Part shown: positions 49,518 to 57,248 of the stretch, piece by piece
How positions within the stretch are numbered: position 1 is the stretch's first letter
Layout: every line of letters begins with the position of its first letter
DNA from: JAGWBG01 sp034421095
GTDB lineage: Bacteria > Chloroflexota > Dehalococcoidia > Lucifugimonadales > JAGWBF01
Assembly (NCBI GenBank): GCA_034421095.1
Contig: DAOUKR010000025.1
Coordinates: 186,001-250,000 of the forward strand
Direction of reading: 5' to 3'
Length of the DNA stretch: 64,000 bases
Notes under the pieces: model-generated
The model's database searches: none
The model's input: the letters and a program-made list of their open reading frames with translations, nothing else
What the model was told of the DNA's origin: nothing
Position numbers and translations under genes: made by a program

Positions 49518-51359
49518 TCAGTCCCTTGGCTCACACAAAGGCAGACCAAGGGAGGAAAGGTCGTTTCCTATTCTCGCTACCCCTCTCGGGACCTTGGGTA
49601 TACATCCGGTCAACGGGTTACCGCTGAGGTACAAGTATTCCAGGTTGGCGAGGGCTCCTAGCTCTGGCGGTATCTTTCCGCTCAACAGGTTGCTGCGGAG
49701 ATCCAGGTGTTCCAGATTGGGGAGGTCGCCCAGTTCCGGCGGTATCTCTCCGCTCAGTTGGTTGCCGCTGAGGTCCAGGTATTCCAGATTGGGGAGATTG
49801 CTCAGTTCCGGCGGTATCTCCTCGCTCAGTTGGTTGCTGCTGAGGTCCAGCACAACCACGTTGGAGAGACTGCCCAGATTCGGCGGAATCCCTCCGCCCA
49901 ACCGGTTGATGCGGAGGTCCAGCCCTCTCAGGTTGGTGAGACTGCCCAGTTGCGGTGGAATCTCCCCACTCAACCTGTTGTTATCGAGGTACAGCCACGT
50001 CAGGTTGGAGAGGTTACCCAGTTCAGGTGGTATCTTCCCGGTCAACTGATTGTCGCGGAGGTCCATATCAACCAGGTTAGGGAGGCTACCCAACTCCGGT
50101 GGTATCTCCCCACCTAGCTGGTTGCTGCGAAGGTCCAGTTCGGTCAGATTGGCGAGGCTGCCCAGTTCCCGCGGTATCTCCCTACTTAGCTGATTGCTGC
50201 GGAGGTCCAGTTCGGTCAGGTTTGAAAGGCTGCCCAGTTCCGGCGGTATCTCCCCACTCAACCGGTTGTCATAGAGGTACAGCCCTGTGACGCGGCCACT
50301 ATCGTCCGTGGTCACGCCGTGCCATTGGGCGATGGACGCGGCGCTCATCCAGCCAGAGTTGTTTGTCCAGTTAGCCCCGTCAGTGGCGTTGTAAAGCGCG
50401 ACCAGCACAACCCTGTCAGGATCGCCCGACGCGGGTGTCGTTGTACAGAAGGGCAGACCAAGAGAGAGCAGATCCCCTCCTCTGCGCGGTGCGTTTCTCA
50501 GGCCTTCGGGTATGCAGCCGGTCAGTTGGTTACCGCCGAGATGCAGATATTCCAGGTTGGGGAGGTTTCCCAGTTCCGGTGGTATCCCCCCGCTCAACCG
50601 ATTATCGTTGAGGAGCAGCCGTTCCAAGTCGGGGAGACCGCCCAGTTCCGGTGGTATCTCCCCGCTCAACCGATTATCGCTGAGGAGCAGCCGTTCCAAG
50701 CTGAGGAGGCTGCCTAGCGCTGGTGGTATCTCACCAGTCAACCAGTTGTTGTCGAGGTAAAGCCATGTCAGGTTGGGAAGGCTGCCCAGTTCCGGAGGTA
50801 TCTCCCCGCTCAAACCGTTGTCGTCGAGGTAAAGCCATATCAAGTTGGGAAGGCTGCCCAGCCACGGCGGTATCTCCCCGCTCAAACGGTTGTCATTGAG
50901 GAGCAGCGTCCCCAGGTTGGAGAGTCTGCTTAGCTCCGCCGGTATCTTCCCACTTAACTGGTTGTCAGAGAGACCCAGCCATACCAGGTTGGAGAGGCCG
51001 CCTAGCTCCGGTGGTATCTCCCCGCTCAACCGGTTATTGATGAGGAACAGCTTTGTGACGCGGCCTCTGTCATCCGTGGTCACGCCGTGCCATTCGCCAA
51101 TTGGCGCATCGCTCATCCACTTGCTGTTGCTTGACCAGTTGGGGCCGTCGGTCGCGTTGTATAGGGTAACCAGCACGGCCCTGTCCGGGTCGTCCGACAC
51201 GGGCGTGGGTATGTTGTTCATCGTGGGCGTAGATGTGTCGGCGGGCACCGATGCCGGCGTGGAAGCCGGCACAGATGGGGTGCATGATGACACCAGCAGG
51301 GCAGCCGTCACACAACACAGCCCCACCAGGCGCACGGCAGAGGTCACCTCTCTCACCAT
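49518..51359 (-). CDS. Large leucine-rich-repeat lipoprotein
   Basis: A 613-residue exported lipoprotein. The signal ends in the lipobox LVSSC with the lipidated cysteine C26. A Ser/Thr/Pro-rich linker (27-55) follows. Two modules come next, each beginning DRAVLVTLYNATDGPNW or its twin, then a WHGVTTD strand and LRRs of 24 residues (LxxNxLSGxIPPELGxLxNL). I count 8 repeats in the first module and 10 in the second, each capped by a TGCIP...DLLSLGLPFC-type Cys motif. The repeats match the plant-type LRR consensus, which in bacteria marks cell-surface interaction proteins. ATG 51359 is chosen because the signal peptide begins there. Confidence 0.85.
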   Translation of the reverse strand: MVREVTSAVRLVGLCCVTAALLVSSCTPSVPASTPASVPADTSTPTMNNIPTPVSDDPDRAVLVTLYNATDGPNWSSNSKWMSDAPIGEWHGVTTDDRGRVTKLFLINNRLSGEIPPELGGLSNLVWLGLSDNQLSGKIPAELSRLSNLGTLLLNDNRLSGEIPPWLGSLPNLIWLYLDDNGLSGEIPPELGSLPNLTWLYLDNNWLTGEIPPALGSLLSLERLLLSDNRLSGEIPPELGGLPDLERLLLNDNRLSGGIPPELGNLPNLEYLHLGGNQLTGCIPEGLRNAPRRGGDLLSLGLPFCTTTPASGDPDRVVLVALYNATDGANWTNNSGWMSAASIAQWHGVTTDDSGRVTGLYLYDNRLSGEIPPELGSLSNLTELDLRSNQLSREIPRELGSLANLTELDLRSNQLGGEIPPELGSLPNLVDMDLRDNQLTGKIPPELGNLSNLTWLYLDNNRLSGEIPPQLGSLTNLRGLDLRINRLGGGIPPNLGSLSNVVVLDLSSNQLSEEIPPELSNLPNLEYLDLSGNQLSGEIPPELGDLPNLEHLDLRSNLLSGKIPPELGALANLEYLYLSGNPLTGCIPKVPRGVARIGNDLSSLGLPLCEPRD

Positions 51360-51390
51360 GAAGGAAAATGGCCCTGGTAAAAGCAATGGG

Positions 51391-51666
51391 TCAGACGCCC
51401 TCCCAGCGGCGTCGGAGGTCCTGGACGTATACACGGTCGTAATCGCCGTAGTGACGGTTGCCCGGATGGTCGGACAGGTGCTCGGCCCAGAGGTAGGCCA
51501 CGTCCTCCCATTTGATGGGAAAGGGCGGCTGCTCGAAGAAAGTGGTCACGGCATCCTTTGGGTTGCCCGCCTCCACATAGCCCATCATCTGAAAGTTGTC
51601 GTAGACATTACCGCTGTCCGAGAAGAACCGCCCCTTCATGGCAGCCAGCACAATGTAGGATGTCAC
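51391..51666 (-). CDS. Hypothetical 91-residue protein upstream of LRR lipoprotein
   Basis: A 91-residue soluble protein, rich in aromatic residues, beginning MTSYIVLAAMKGRFF and ending with DRVYVQDLRRRWEGV. No family is recognised. GTG 51666 has GGAGGTGAGCAG before it. It ends 31 nt before the LRR lipoprotein start and is probably in one operon with it. Its ALAAMKG, FEQPPFPIKWEDVAYLWAEHLS pattern suggests a compact globular fold. Confidence 0.62.
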   Translation of the reverse strand: MTSYIVLAAMKGRFFSDSGNVYDNFQMMGYVEAGNPKDAVTTFFEQPPFPIKWEDVAYLWAEHLSDHPGNRHYGDYDRVYVQDLRRRWEGV

Positions 51667-51734
51667 CTGCTCACCTCCACAAGCGGCCCCGGTCTTTCAC
51701 TGATGGGTGAGTAAATATCTAACCCAAACCATTC

Positions 51735-51830
51735 CGTCATTCCGGTCGTACCTCCGGTAGATTCGCCGTGGCGAACCTTGAGCCGGAATCCATACCTTGA
51801 CCTCTGGATCCCCGCGAAAACGGGAACGAC
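51735..51830. repeat. Nested palindromic repeat copy
   Basis: CGTCATTCCGG starts the element and CGGGAACGAC ends it. Between are GAGCCGGAATCCA (shared with the copies at 56.6 kb), a TTCGCC-gtg-GGCGAA hairpin and CTGGATCCCCGCG. The variable loop differs from other copies while the outer arms are conserved. The 51667-51888 spacer holds nothing else. Confidence 0.6.
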
Positions 51831-51888
51831 AGATGAATTCTTGAAAACTGAAAGACCTTGGAGTCATCATATGGAGCTTTGAAACAGG

Positions 51889-53127
51889 CTAGTGTATGAC
51901 CCCTTCCTCGACCAGCCGCTCCGCCTCCTGGGGTGGAAGGCCTAGAAGCTCGCACAGTACGTAACGGTTGTGCTGGCCGATGAGAGGGGCGTGGCGATGG
52001 TTCACGGGGGGCAGGTCACTAATCTTCCAGGGCACGCTGGCCTTGAGTCTGCGTCCCGCCTCCGGGTGGTCCACATCCGATATGAAGCCTCGCTGCCGCA
52101 GATGGGGGTCCTCCAGCAAGTCCGCCGTGGTGAAGGACGGCCCGGCGGGGACTCCGGCGTCCTGAAGCAGGCGCATTGCGTCACGGGGAGACCGCTCCCT
52201 GGTCCACCCTTCCAGGAGGGCATCCAGTTCCTCCTGATGCTGGGTCCGGGCCATGGGTTCTGAGAAGCGAGGGTCACGTGTCCACTCCGGGTGACCCAGC
52301 GCGTCGCATAGGGCGTCCCACTGGCTGTCCGAGCCGACAGAGATGGCTATCCAGGCCTCTTCCCCCCGGCAGGGGTACACGCCATGGGGGGCTTTTACGG
52401 GGTCCCGGTTGCCCATTCGCTGAGGCTCGCGTCCGTTGAGGGTGTAATCGGCGATGGCCTCGGGCATCAGGGTCATCATGCCCTCGGTCATGGCCGCATC
52501 AATGTACTGACCCATCCCCGTCCTGGAGCGGCGGTAGAGCGCCCCAAGGACCGCAAAAACGGCGTACATCCCGCTGATGGGGTCGGGGAAGACGGACCCC
52601 AGAATACGGGGGTGCCCCTGGGGGTATCCGGTGATGGCGGCCAGTCCGCTGAACATCAGGACGGCGCTGTGGTAGCCGACGAAATGGCTCATAGGCCCGC
52701 TTCTCCCCAGGGCACTCATGGAGAGCATGACGATGTCGGGGCGCAGCCGAAGCAGGTCCCGGTACCCCAGTCCAAGCCTCTCCATAGTGCCGGTGGAGTA
52801 GTTCTCCGTTACCACGTCAGAAATCCCTATCAGGTCCCGGATGAGCCCGTTACCCGCTTCGGTGCGGAGGTTCACCGTGAAGCTCAGCTTGCTTCCGTGA
52901 TAGGAGTTGAAAAGTCCCGAACGGTTGAGTCCCCGGACATCCTCGGCGAAGGGGGGCCACTCCCTGTTGCCCAATCGCTGATGGGTCTCCACCAGTATGA
53001 CCTCGGCCCCCATCCGAGCCAGCATCTGGGTGGCGAAGGGCACGGCCACCGCCTGGCCGAAGTCCACCACCCGCACGCCTTCCAGGGGGAGCCTGCGGTC
53101 CACCCTGCTGCCATCCCGGCTACTCAA
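51889..53127 (-). CDS. Class III CoA-transferase (CaiB/BaiF), first of a pair
   Basis: A 412-residue family III CoA-transferase that moves CoA between carboxylic acids. The catalytic aspartate is D182 in SVFPDPISGMYAV. The N-terminal GVRVVDFGQAVAVPFATQMLARMGAEVILVE is the typical CoA-binding start, and the C-terminal HPEAGRRLKASVPWKISDLPPVNHRHAPLIGQHN is family-like. Its ATG overlaps the stop of the upstream gene by 4 nt (ATGA at 53124-53127), so the two are translationally coupled paralogues, possibly a heterodimer. The substrate cannot be told; the family includes formyl-, carnitine-, succinyl- and mesaconyl-CoA transferases. Confidence 0.88.
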   Translation of the reverse strand: MSSRDGSRVDRRLPLEGVRVVDFGQAVAVPFATQMLARMGAEVILVETHQRLGNREWPPFAEDVRGLNRSGLFNSYHGSKLSFTVNLRTEAGNGLIRDLIGISDVVTENYSTGTMERLGLGYRDLLRLRPDIVMLSMSALGRSGPMSHFVGYHSAVLMFSGLAAITGYPQGHPRILGSVFPDPISGMYAVFAVLGALYRRSRTGMGQYIDAAMTEGMMTLMPEAIADYTLNGREPQRMGNRDPVKAPHGVYPCRGEEAWIAISVGSDSQWDALCDALGHPEWTRDPRFSEPMARTQHQEELDALLEGWTRERSPRDAMRLLQDAGVPAGPSFTTADLLEDPHLRQRGFISDVDHPEAGRRLKASVPWKISDLPPVNHRHAPLIGQHNRYVLCELLGLPPQEAERLVEEGVIH

Positions 53128-54368
53128 ATGACCCCCATCCCACTGAGCCTGGCAAGCTCCGGGCCTGTGTATCCCAGATGCTCAGACAACAGGGCATTGG
53201 TGTGCTCTCCCAGGCGCGGCGCCGGCATTCGCAGGGGCAGGGGGGCGTCCCCGAATCGAAAGGGGAGTCCGGGGAATCCGGCTACCCGGCCCGGCTCCAC
53301 TTCCGTCTCCCGCAAGAACCTCCTGGCAACCACCTGCTCCGAGGTGATGGCCTGGCTCACCTCGTTGGCCGGGTAGCAGGGAATCCCCCTGGCCTGGGCC
53401 GCCTCATATATCTCTCGTCCGGTGTGGGCCATAGTCCACTCCAGGATAAGGAGACGCAGCGCATCCCAGTTGTCCGAACGTCCCATGCCGTCGCTGAAAA
53501 GCTCGCTGTCCGCCCAGTCGGGACTGCCCATGACCTCCACCAGCGCCAGCCAGTGCTCCTGTGTGATGGCCGTAATCACCACATATCCGTCCTTGCAGGG
53601 CAGGTAACAGTTGGGCATGAGGCCGTAACCCAGCCGGGCACCCCTGCGCTTTATCAGCCCCAGGTAGGAAGTGGTGGCCAGGTCCCAGGTCAGGGTCGAG
53701 GCCACCGCCTCCTGCTCCGACACGTCCACGTGACGTCCCAGACCGTCCCACTCCCGGGCCAAAACGGCAAGCATGGTGGCCACCGAGGCCGCAATGCCCG
53801 CCGTGAAGTCAGCCACGTAGGTGGCCGGCCTCAGAGGAGGCTCCCGGTCCGGGTCGTTCACTTGGTCGGGAATCCCCGGGGTGGCGTAGGTAAGGCCTCC
53901 CATATTGGCTGCAATCAGGTCGTCGCCCAGGTAGTCCCGGTAGGGGCCTGTCTGCCCGAAGGGGGTCACCGAGGTCACTATCAGACGGGAGTGTTCTTTG
54001 TGGAGAGAATGGAAATCAAGCCCAAACGCATCCATCTCCCCCGGCGGGTTGTTTTCTACCAGAATATCGGTGTCTTTCAGGAGGTCAGAGAACAGCTTCC
54101 TCCCCAAAGACGAGCGGAGGTCCAGGGTGATTCCCAGCTTGTTGGCGTTGAGGTAGAGGAAAAGTCCGCTGCGGTTGGGGTCCGGAAGGTCGTCGGGGAA
54201 CGGGCCGCGCCGTCGTGCCTCGTCTCCCTGGGGGCCTTCCACCTTGATTACCTCCGCCCCGGAGTCGGCCAGCAGGCGGGCGCAGTAGGGTGCGGATACG
54301 AAATGCCCTAGCTCCACCACTCTGAGGCCATGTAGAGGCAAGTCCCGAACATCTACCTCTGAAGACAT
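53124..54368 (-). CDS. Class III CoA-transferase (CaiB/BaiF), second of a pair
   Basis: A 414-residue paralogue of the neighbouring CoA-transferase. The catalytic aspartate is D187 in TYVADFTAGIAA. The N-terminus GLRVVELGHFVSAPYCARLLADSGAEVIKVEGPQGD and the TPFGQTGPYRDYLGDDLIAANMGGL block are intact. The two proteins share the same layout but differ clearly in sequence, so they are not a recent duplication. ATG 54368 opens the operon. Confidence 0.88.
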   Translation of the reverse strand: MSSEVDVRDLPLHGLRVVELGHFVSAPYCARLLADSGAEVIKVEGPQGDEARRRGPFPDDLPDPNRSGLFLYLNANKLGITLDLRSSLGRKLFSDLLKDTDILVENNPPGEMDAFGLDFHSLHKEHSRLIVTSVTPFGQTGPYRDYLGDDLIAANMGGLTYATPGIPDQVNDPDREPPLRPATYVADFTAGIAASVATMLAVLAREWDGLGRHVDVSEQEAVASTLTWDLATTSYLGLIKRRGARLGYGLMPNCYLPCKDGYVVITAITQEHWLALVEVMGSPDWADSELFSDGMGRSDNWDALRLLILEWTMAHTGREIYEAAQARGIPCYPANEVSQAITSEQVVARRFLRETEVEPGRVAGFPGLPFRFGDAPLPLRMPAPRLGEHTNALLSEHLGYTGPELARLSGMGVI

Positions 54369-54435
54369 AGGGGTATTTTAGTGTCACCCACCAGCACCGT
54401 CAAGCCAGCGCGCCTGCCCCACGACCTGCGCTTAC

Positions 54436-54530
54436 GAAGTCCCCTCTCCCCTGGCGGGTCGTCTGCCGAAGGCGGACGCCGTGGCGTGAGAGGGTTAGGT
54501 CGTAGACTCCCCTGGGAGAGGTGAGGGGGT
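54436..54530. repeat. Inverted copy of the CCTCACC/GGGGAGAGGGGACTT repeat
   Basis: It starts AAGTCCCCTCTCCCC, the reverse complement of the element at 38826-38840, and ends GGGAGAGGTGAGGGGG. Inside is a GTCTGCCGAAGGCGGACGCC hairpin. It lies upstream of the CoA-transferase operon, in the 251-nt spacer to the next gene. Confidence 0.5.
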
Positions 54531-54619
54531 CGGCCTGTTGACGAGCGGGGTATGTTGTCGTAGAATTCTGCATTGCATAGGGTAATAATAGAGTAATTCA
54601 GGAAAGGGGGAAGTGCAGG

Positions 54620-54811
54620 ATGCCACAGTTCGACAAGCCCATGATAGACAACTTCTTCGCTGAATTGAGAAGCCAGCTTGGAGATGAGGATAACTGGGAC
54701 GACCTCGTCAAGGATGCCCATCTTGGAATCGCCCGCTCAGATGCCGACGTAGACATCGGTGACATAGACTCCCGTGTGGCCGCGCTAATCAGGAAGCATC
54801 AAGGGAGCTAG
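54620..54811 (+). CDS. Small acidic protein
   Basis: A 63-residue acidic protein (many Asp residues in the central region, DEDNWDDLVKDAHLG and DADVDIGDIDSR) with a predicted helix at each end. No family is recognised. AAAGGGGG lies before ATG 54620, so it is probably translated. It precedes the RdhA-like gene but a promoter separates them, so it may be transcribed alone. Confidence 0.55.
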   Translation: MPQFDKPMIDNFFAELRSQLGDEDNWDDLVKDAHLGIARSDADVDIGDIDSRVAALIRKHQGS

Positions 54812-54830
54812 TGATCCTCCGGCCCGTCGC

Positions 54831-54882
54831 CCGTTATTCCGGCCCCCTTGCTTGATAGGGGCATGCTCTGAGCCGGATTCCA
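54831..54882. repeat. Palindromic repeat copy (TTATTCCGGC type)
   Basis: CCGTTATTCCGGC begins the element and GAGCCGGATTCCAG ends it, with an inner CCCC-ttgcttgata-GGGG hairpin. The right arm matches the GAGCCGGAATCCA of the copies at 51.7 and 56.6 kb, but the inner loop differs. Confidence 0.55.
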
Positions 54883-54953
54883 GACTCCCCAGACCTCGGG
54901 AGAGGCGAAGTCGGACAAATTGAGTTTGCCCTCGCCTGCGACCGGAGTTTTCC

Positions 54954-54982
54954 TTGACAAACCTGTCAAAAAGGGGTATAAG
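54954..54982 (+). promoter_or_regulatory. Promoter and inverted-repeat operator of the RdhA-like gene
   Basis: A perfect TTGACA (54954-54959), 17 nt, then TATAAG (54977-54982). The -35 is one arm of the perfect inverted repeat TTGACA-AACC-TGTCAA (54954-54969), suggesting regulation by a dimeric repressor. The start near 54989 leaves a short leader to ATG 55034. Confidence 0.68.
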
Positions 54983-55033
54983 AGTCCAATAGTAGGCTGC
55001 TTGATGCTGGCCTCAGTTTGAGGGAGGGTACGT

Positions 55034-56326
55034 ATGCTAAAAATTGGCCATACCGTCAAAGTCCCAAAGACTCTGAGGGGTCCTGCCCCTTCGGATGAAG
55101 AAGAGGTTATCCAGATACCGGAAGAACTGGAGAGGGTTCCCGGGATTCCCATGCAGCAGGATACCGTGACCTTCTATAGCAGGCATTACCCCGTAGAGAG
55201 CCACAATGTGGAGAACTTCGTCTACCGCAAGTGGTCACGGCAAGTAAGCGATATTAAAGAGACTCGCGACGAGCATGAGAGGCTGAACAAGCCCATCGTC
55301 AGGGCAGCCGCCGAGTCGGGGAACATAGAGCCGACCGTGGAGCCTGCTCCCGGCAAGGACGTTACCGATGAAATCAAGGCAAAGGCCCTTGAGTTGGGCT
55401 TCGCCATGGTGGGGATAACCGCCTACGACTCCCGCTACACCTACAAGAGCAAGAGGAATTGGGTCAAGCCCTTCCCCCATGCCATCTGCCTGGCTATGGA
55501 GCAGCCCTACGAGGAGACCCAGACAATTCCCAGCGAGCCTGCAGAGTCGGCGGTCTTCGCCACCTACAGGCGCGAGGGAAAGGTCGGACTGGATCTTGCC
55601 GACTACATCCGCTCCCTCGGGTATCACGCTCAGGTCCACAGCCCCAACGATGCCAGCAGTGTGGTCCACCCCATGTTCGTACAGGCCGGAATGGGCCAGA
55701 TGGGTGCTATGGGCTACCTGCTATCCCCCCACTTCGGCTCTCGGCACAGGCTCATGATGATTACCACCGACGCCCTGGTGTCCTACGACGAGCCGGTGGA
55801 CTACGGCATCCACGCCTTCTGCACCATCTGCCAGGTGTGTGTAAACCGGTGTCCCGGCCGGGCACTGATGAGAGAGCAGGTGTGGTGGCGCGGCGTGGAA
55901 AAGTTCAAGATTATCGCCAAGCGGTGCCGTCCGGTCATGGCCCGCTACGCCGCCTGCGGCATCTGCATGAGGGTCTGCCCCATCCAGAGGTACGGCCTGC
56001 AGTCGGTAATGGACCACTACGCCTCCACAGGCCAGGTACTTGGCAAGGGTACCCACAACCTGGAAGGCTATGAGATGCACGACATAGGCTACTTCGGGCC
56101 TGGAGAGCTACCCAGGTTTGACTCCGACTTCTTCCACATCCCCGAAGGCTATGCCGACCAGCATGCCCTGGAAGAGTTGAAGGCCAAGATAATGGCCGGC
56201 GAGGTCCCCGAAGGCCCCGAAGGGGACAAGGTCTTCGCAGAGTTCAGGGCCAGGCTGCAAGAGGTGGTGAAAGGCCCCGTGGACGCCATGCAGGCCGAAT
56301 ATCAGGATGACCAGGACGAGTTCTAG
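55034..56326 (+). CDS. Cytosolic reductive-dehalogenase-like protein (B12, 2x[4Fe-4S])
   Basis: A 430-residue protein related to the catalytic subunit of reductive dehalogenases (RdhA) and to QueG. The region GMGQMGAMGYLLSPHFGSRHRLMMITTDAL (219-248) matches the cobalamin-binding core of those proteins. The ferredoxin part has CTICQVCVNRCPG (C263, C266, C269, C273) and CGICMRVCP (C308, C311, C315), with C298 as probable fourth ligand. There is no Tat signal or membrane segment and no rdhB anchor gene beside it, so it should be cytosolic, unlike respiratory RdhA. The N-terminal 110 residues are lineage-specific. The start ATG has AGGGAGGG ahead. It ends in a strong terminator. Confidence 0.78.
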   Translation: MLKIGHTVKVPKTLRGPAPSDEEEVIQIPEELERVPGIPMQQDTVTFYSRHYPVESHNVENFVYRKWSRQVSDIKETRDEHERLNKPIVRAAAESGNIEPTVEPAPGKDVTDEIKAKALELGFAMVGITAYDSRYTYKSKRNWVKPFPHAICLAMEQPYEETQTIPSEPAESAVFATYRREGKVGLDLADYIRSLGYHAQVHSPNDASSVVHPMFVQAGMGQMGAMGYLLSPHFGSRHRLMMITTDALVSYDEPVDYGIHAFCTICQVCVNRCPGRALMREQVWWRGVEKFKIIAKRCRPVMARYAACGICMRVCPIQRYGLQSVMDHYASTGQVLGKGTHNLEGYEMHDIGYFGPGELPRFDSDFFHIPEGYADQHALEELKAKIMAGEVPEGPEGDKVFAEFRARLQEVVKGPVDAMQAEYQDDQDEF

Positions 56327-56400
56327 GTAGGCGGCCTACCTACGGCCCCCTCTTGGCACCACCCGGAAGAGGGGAGCACCGGATAAGTGAGAGCTTTAGT

Positions 56401-56435
56401 ATGGGCGACTCCTAATGAGTCGCCCATGCCTTTTT
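56401..56435 (+). terminator. Intrinsic terminator after the RdhA-like gene
   Basis: ATGGGCGACTC-ctaat-GAGTCGCCCAT is an 11-bp perfect hairpin followed by GCC and five T. A weaker hairpin CCCCTCTT...AAGAGGGG lies just upstream at 56346-56373. Confidence 0.85.
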
Positions 56436-56489
56436 GCAGGCTCCTCCGAATCTCCCTTCCGGTGCTCTCCCCTCCTGGATTCCGACCAC

Positions 56490-56665
56490 CTCCTTCCATT
56501 ATTCTGGCTTGCGCCGGAATCCAAACCCCCGCACTCCTGGATTTTGGCTTCCCTTCGCCATTCCGGCCCCCGTATCGAATACGGGGCAGGCTTTGAGCCG
56601 GAATCCACCCTAACTCTGGATACAGGCTCACCCCGGCAAGTCTTCGGCTTTCGCCAGTATGACGG
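56490..56665. repeat. Composite nested palindromic repeat
   Basis: Two copies lie side by side. The first is ATTCTGGCttGCGCCGGAATCCA. The second begins CATTCCGGC and contains the 19-bp palindrome CCCCGTATCGAATACGGGG (56568-56586), identical to that at 45580-45598, then CAGGCTTTGAGCCGGAATCCACCC. The end is CCAGTATGACGG (56654-56665). The inserted palindrome lies at a different point from the copy at 45.6 kb. This covers most of the 599-nt gap between the RdhA-like and the next gene; nothing else is seen there. Confidence 0.68.
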
Positions 56666-56925
56666 GTCGCCGTTTCCGACATGTTCAGAGTTCCCCTAAG
56701 GCGGTTACCGACGCACGGGACCCTCGATTCCTCCCACCTTCGGCGGACTCCCCTCCTTTGTTTGCACACAGGCAGGGCGGATTGACAACTGGGGTTGCCA
56801 AAAGATCTCCCCAACACGAGAGCAAAGCTATGGCCCCATTGTTGGAACAAGAGTATCTTCAATTGGCCCGAGATAACCCGAACGTCCTATGCTCCATGTC
56901 CCTATAGAGGCTCCGGAAACCGCCT

Positions 56926-57153
56926 TTGACGACCTCTCAAGCCATCGGATTCTTCAGGGAGTTTCTTGAATCCGGCCACACCCAATGGCTTCTTCAGAAA
57001 CATGGGCAGGTGCCTCGCTCCAGAGAGCAGATTAACACCGCCATCGTAATGCTATGGATAAGGGCGTGCCGTTTACACACCAGTTACGTCGTGGGCCGTC
57101 CGGACCTGGACTGGGGCAAACTCTTTTTCTACGACGAAGGTCTGGAAATCTAA
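56926..57153 (+). CDS. Hypothetical 75-residue protein
   Basis: A 75-residue frame beginning at TTG 56926, with FFREFLESGHTQWLLQKHG and a central AIVMLWIRACRL helix. No family is recognised and the ribosome site is weak, so its start and existence are uncertain. It has good codon use for a real protein and no competing frame. It precedes the large membrane protein gene by 95 nt. Confidence 0.4.
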   Translation: MTTSQAIGFFREFLESGHTQWLLQKHGQVPRSREQINTAIVMLWIRACRLHTSYVVGRPDLDWGKLFFYDEGLEI

Positions 57154-57248
57154 AAGGACTCGCGAAACGTATACTAGGCTAAATGGTTTGAAAGAGTGTG
57201 AGGGTTAGTGCTCAAGGTCAGAGCCGGGATCCATCGTGGGAGACAAGT

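Noticed and set aside
52384..54311. Long plus-strand frames opposite the two CoA-transferase genes
   Set aside because: Both lie antisense to intact paralogous enzymes with catalytic aspartates, and their protein composition (Gly/His/Arg-rich) is typical of antisense frames.
56816..56907. A short coding frame within the spacer after the RdhA-like gene
   Set aside because: It lacks a ribosome site and overlaps the tail of the repeat-filled spacer; no conserved features are visible.
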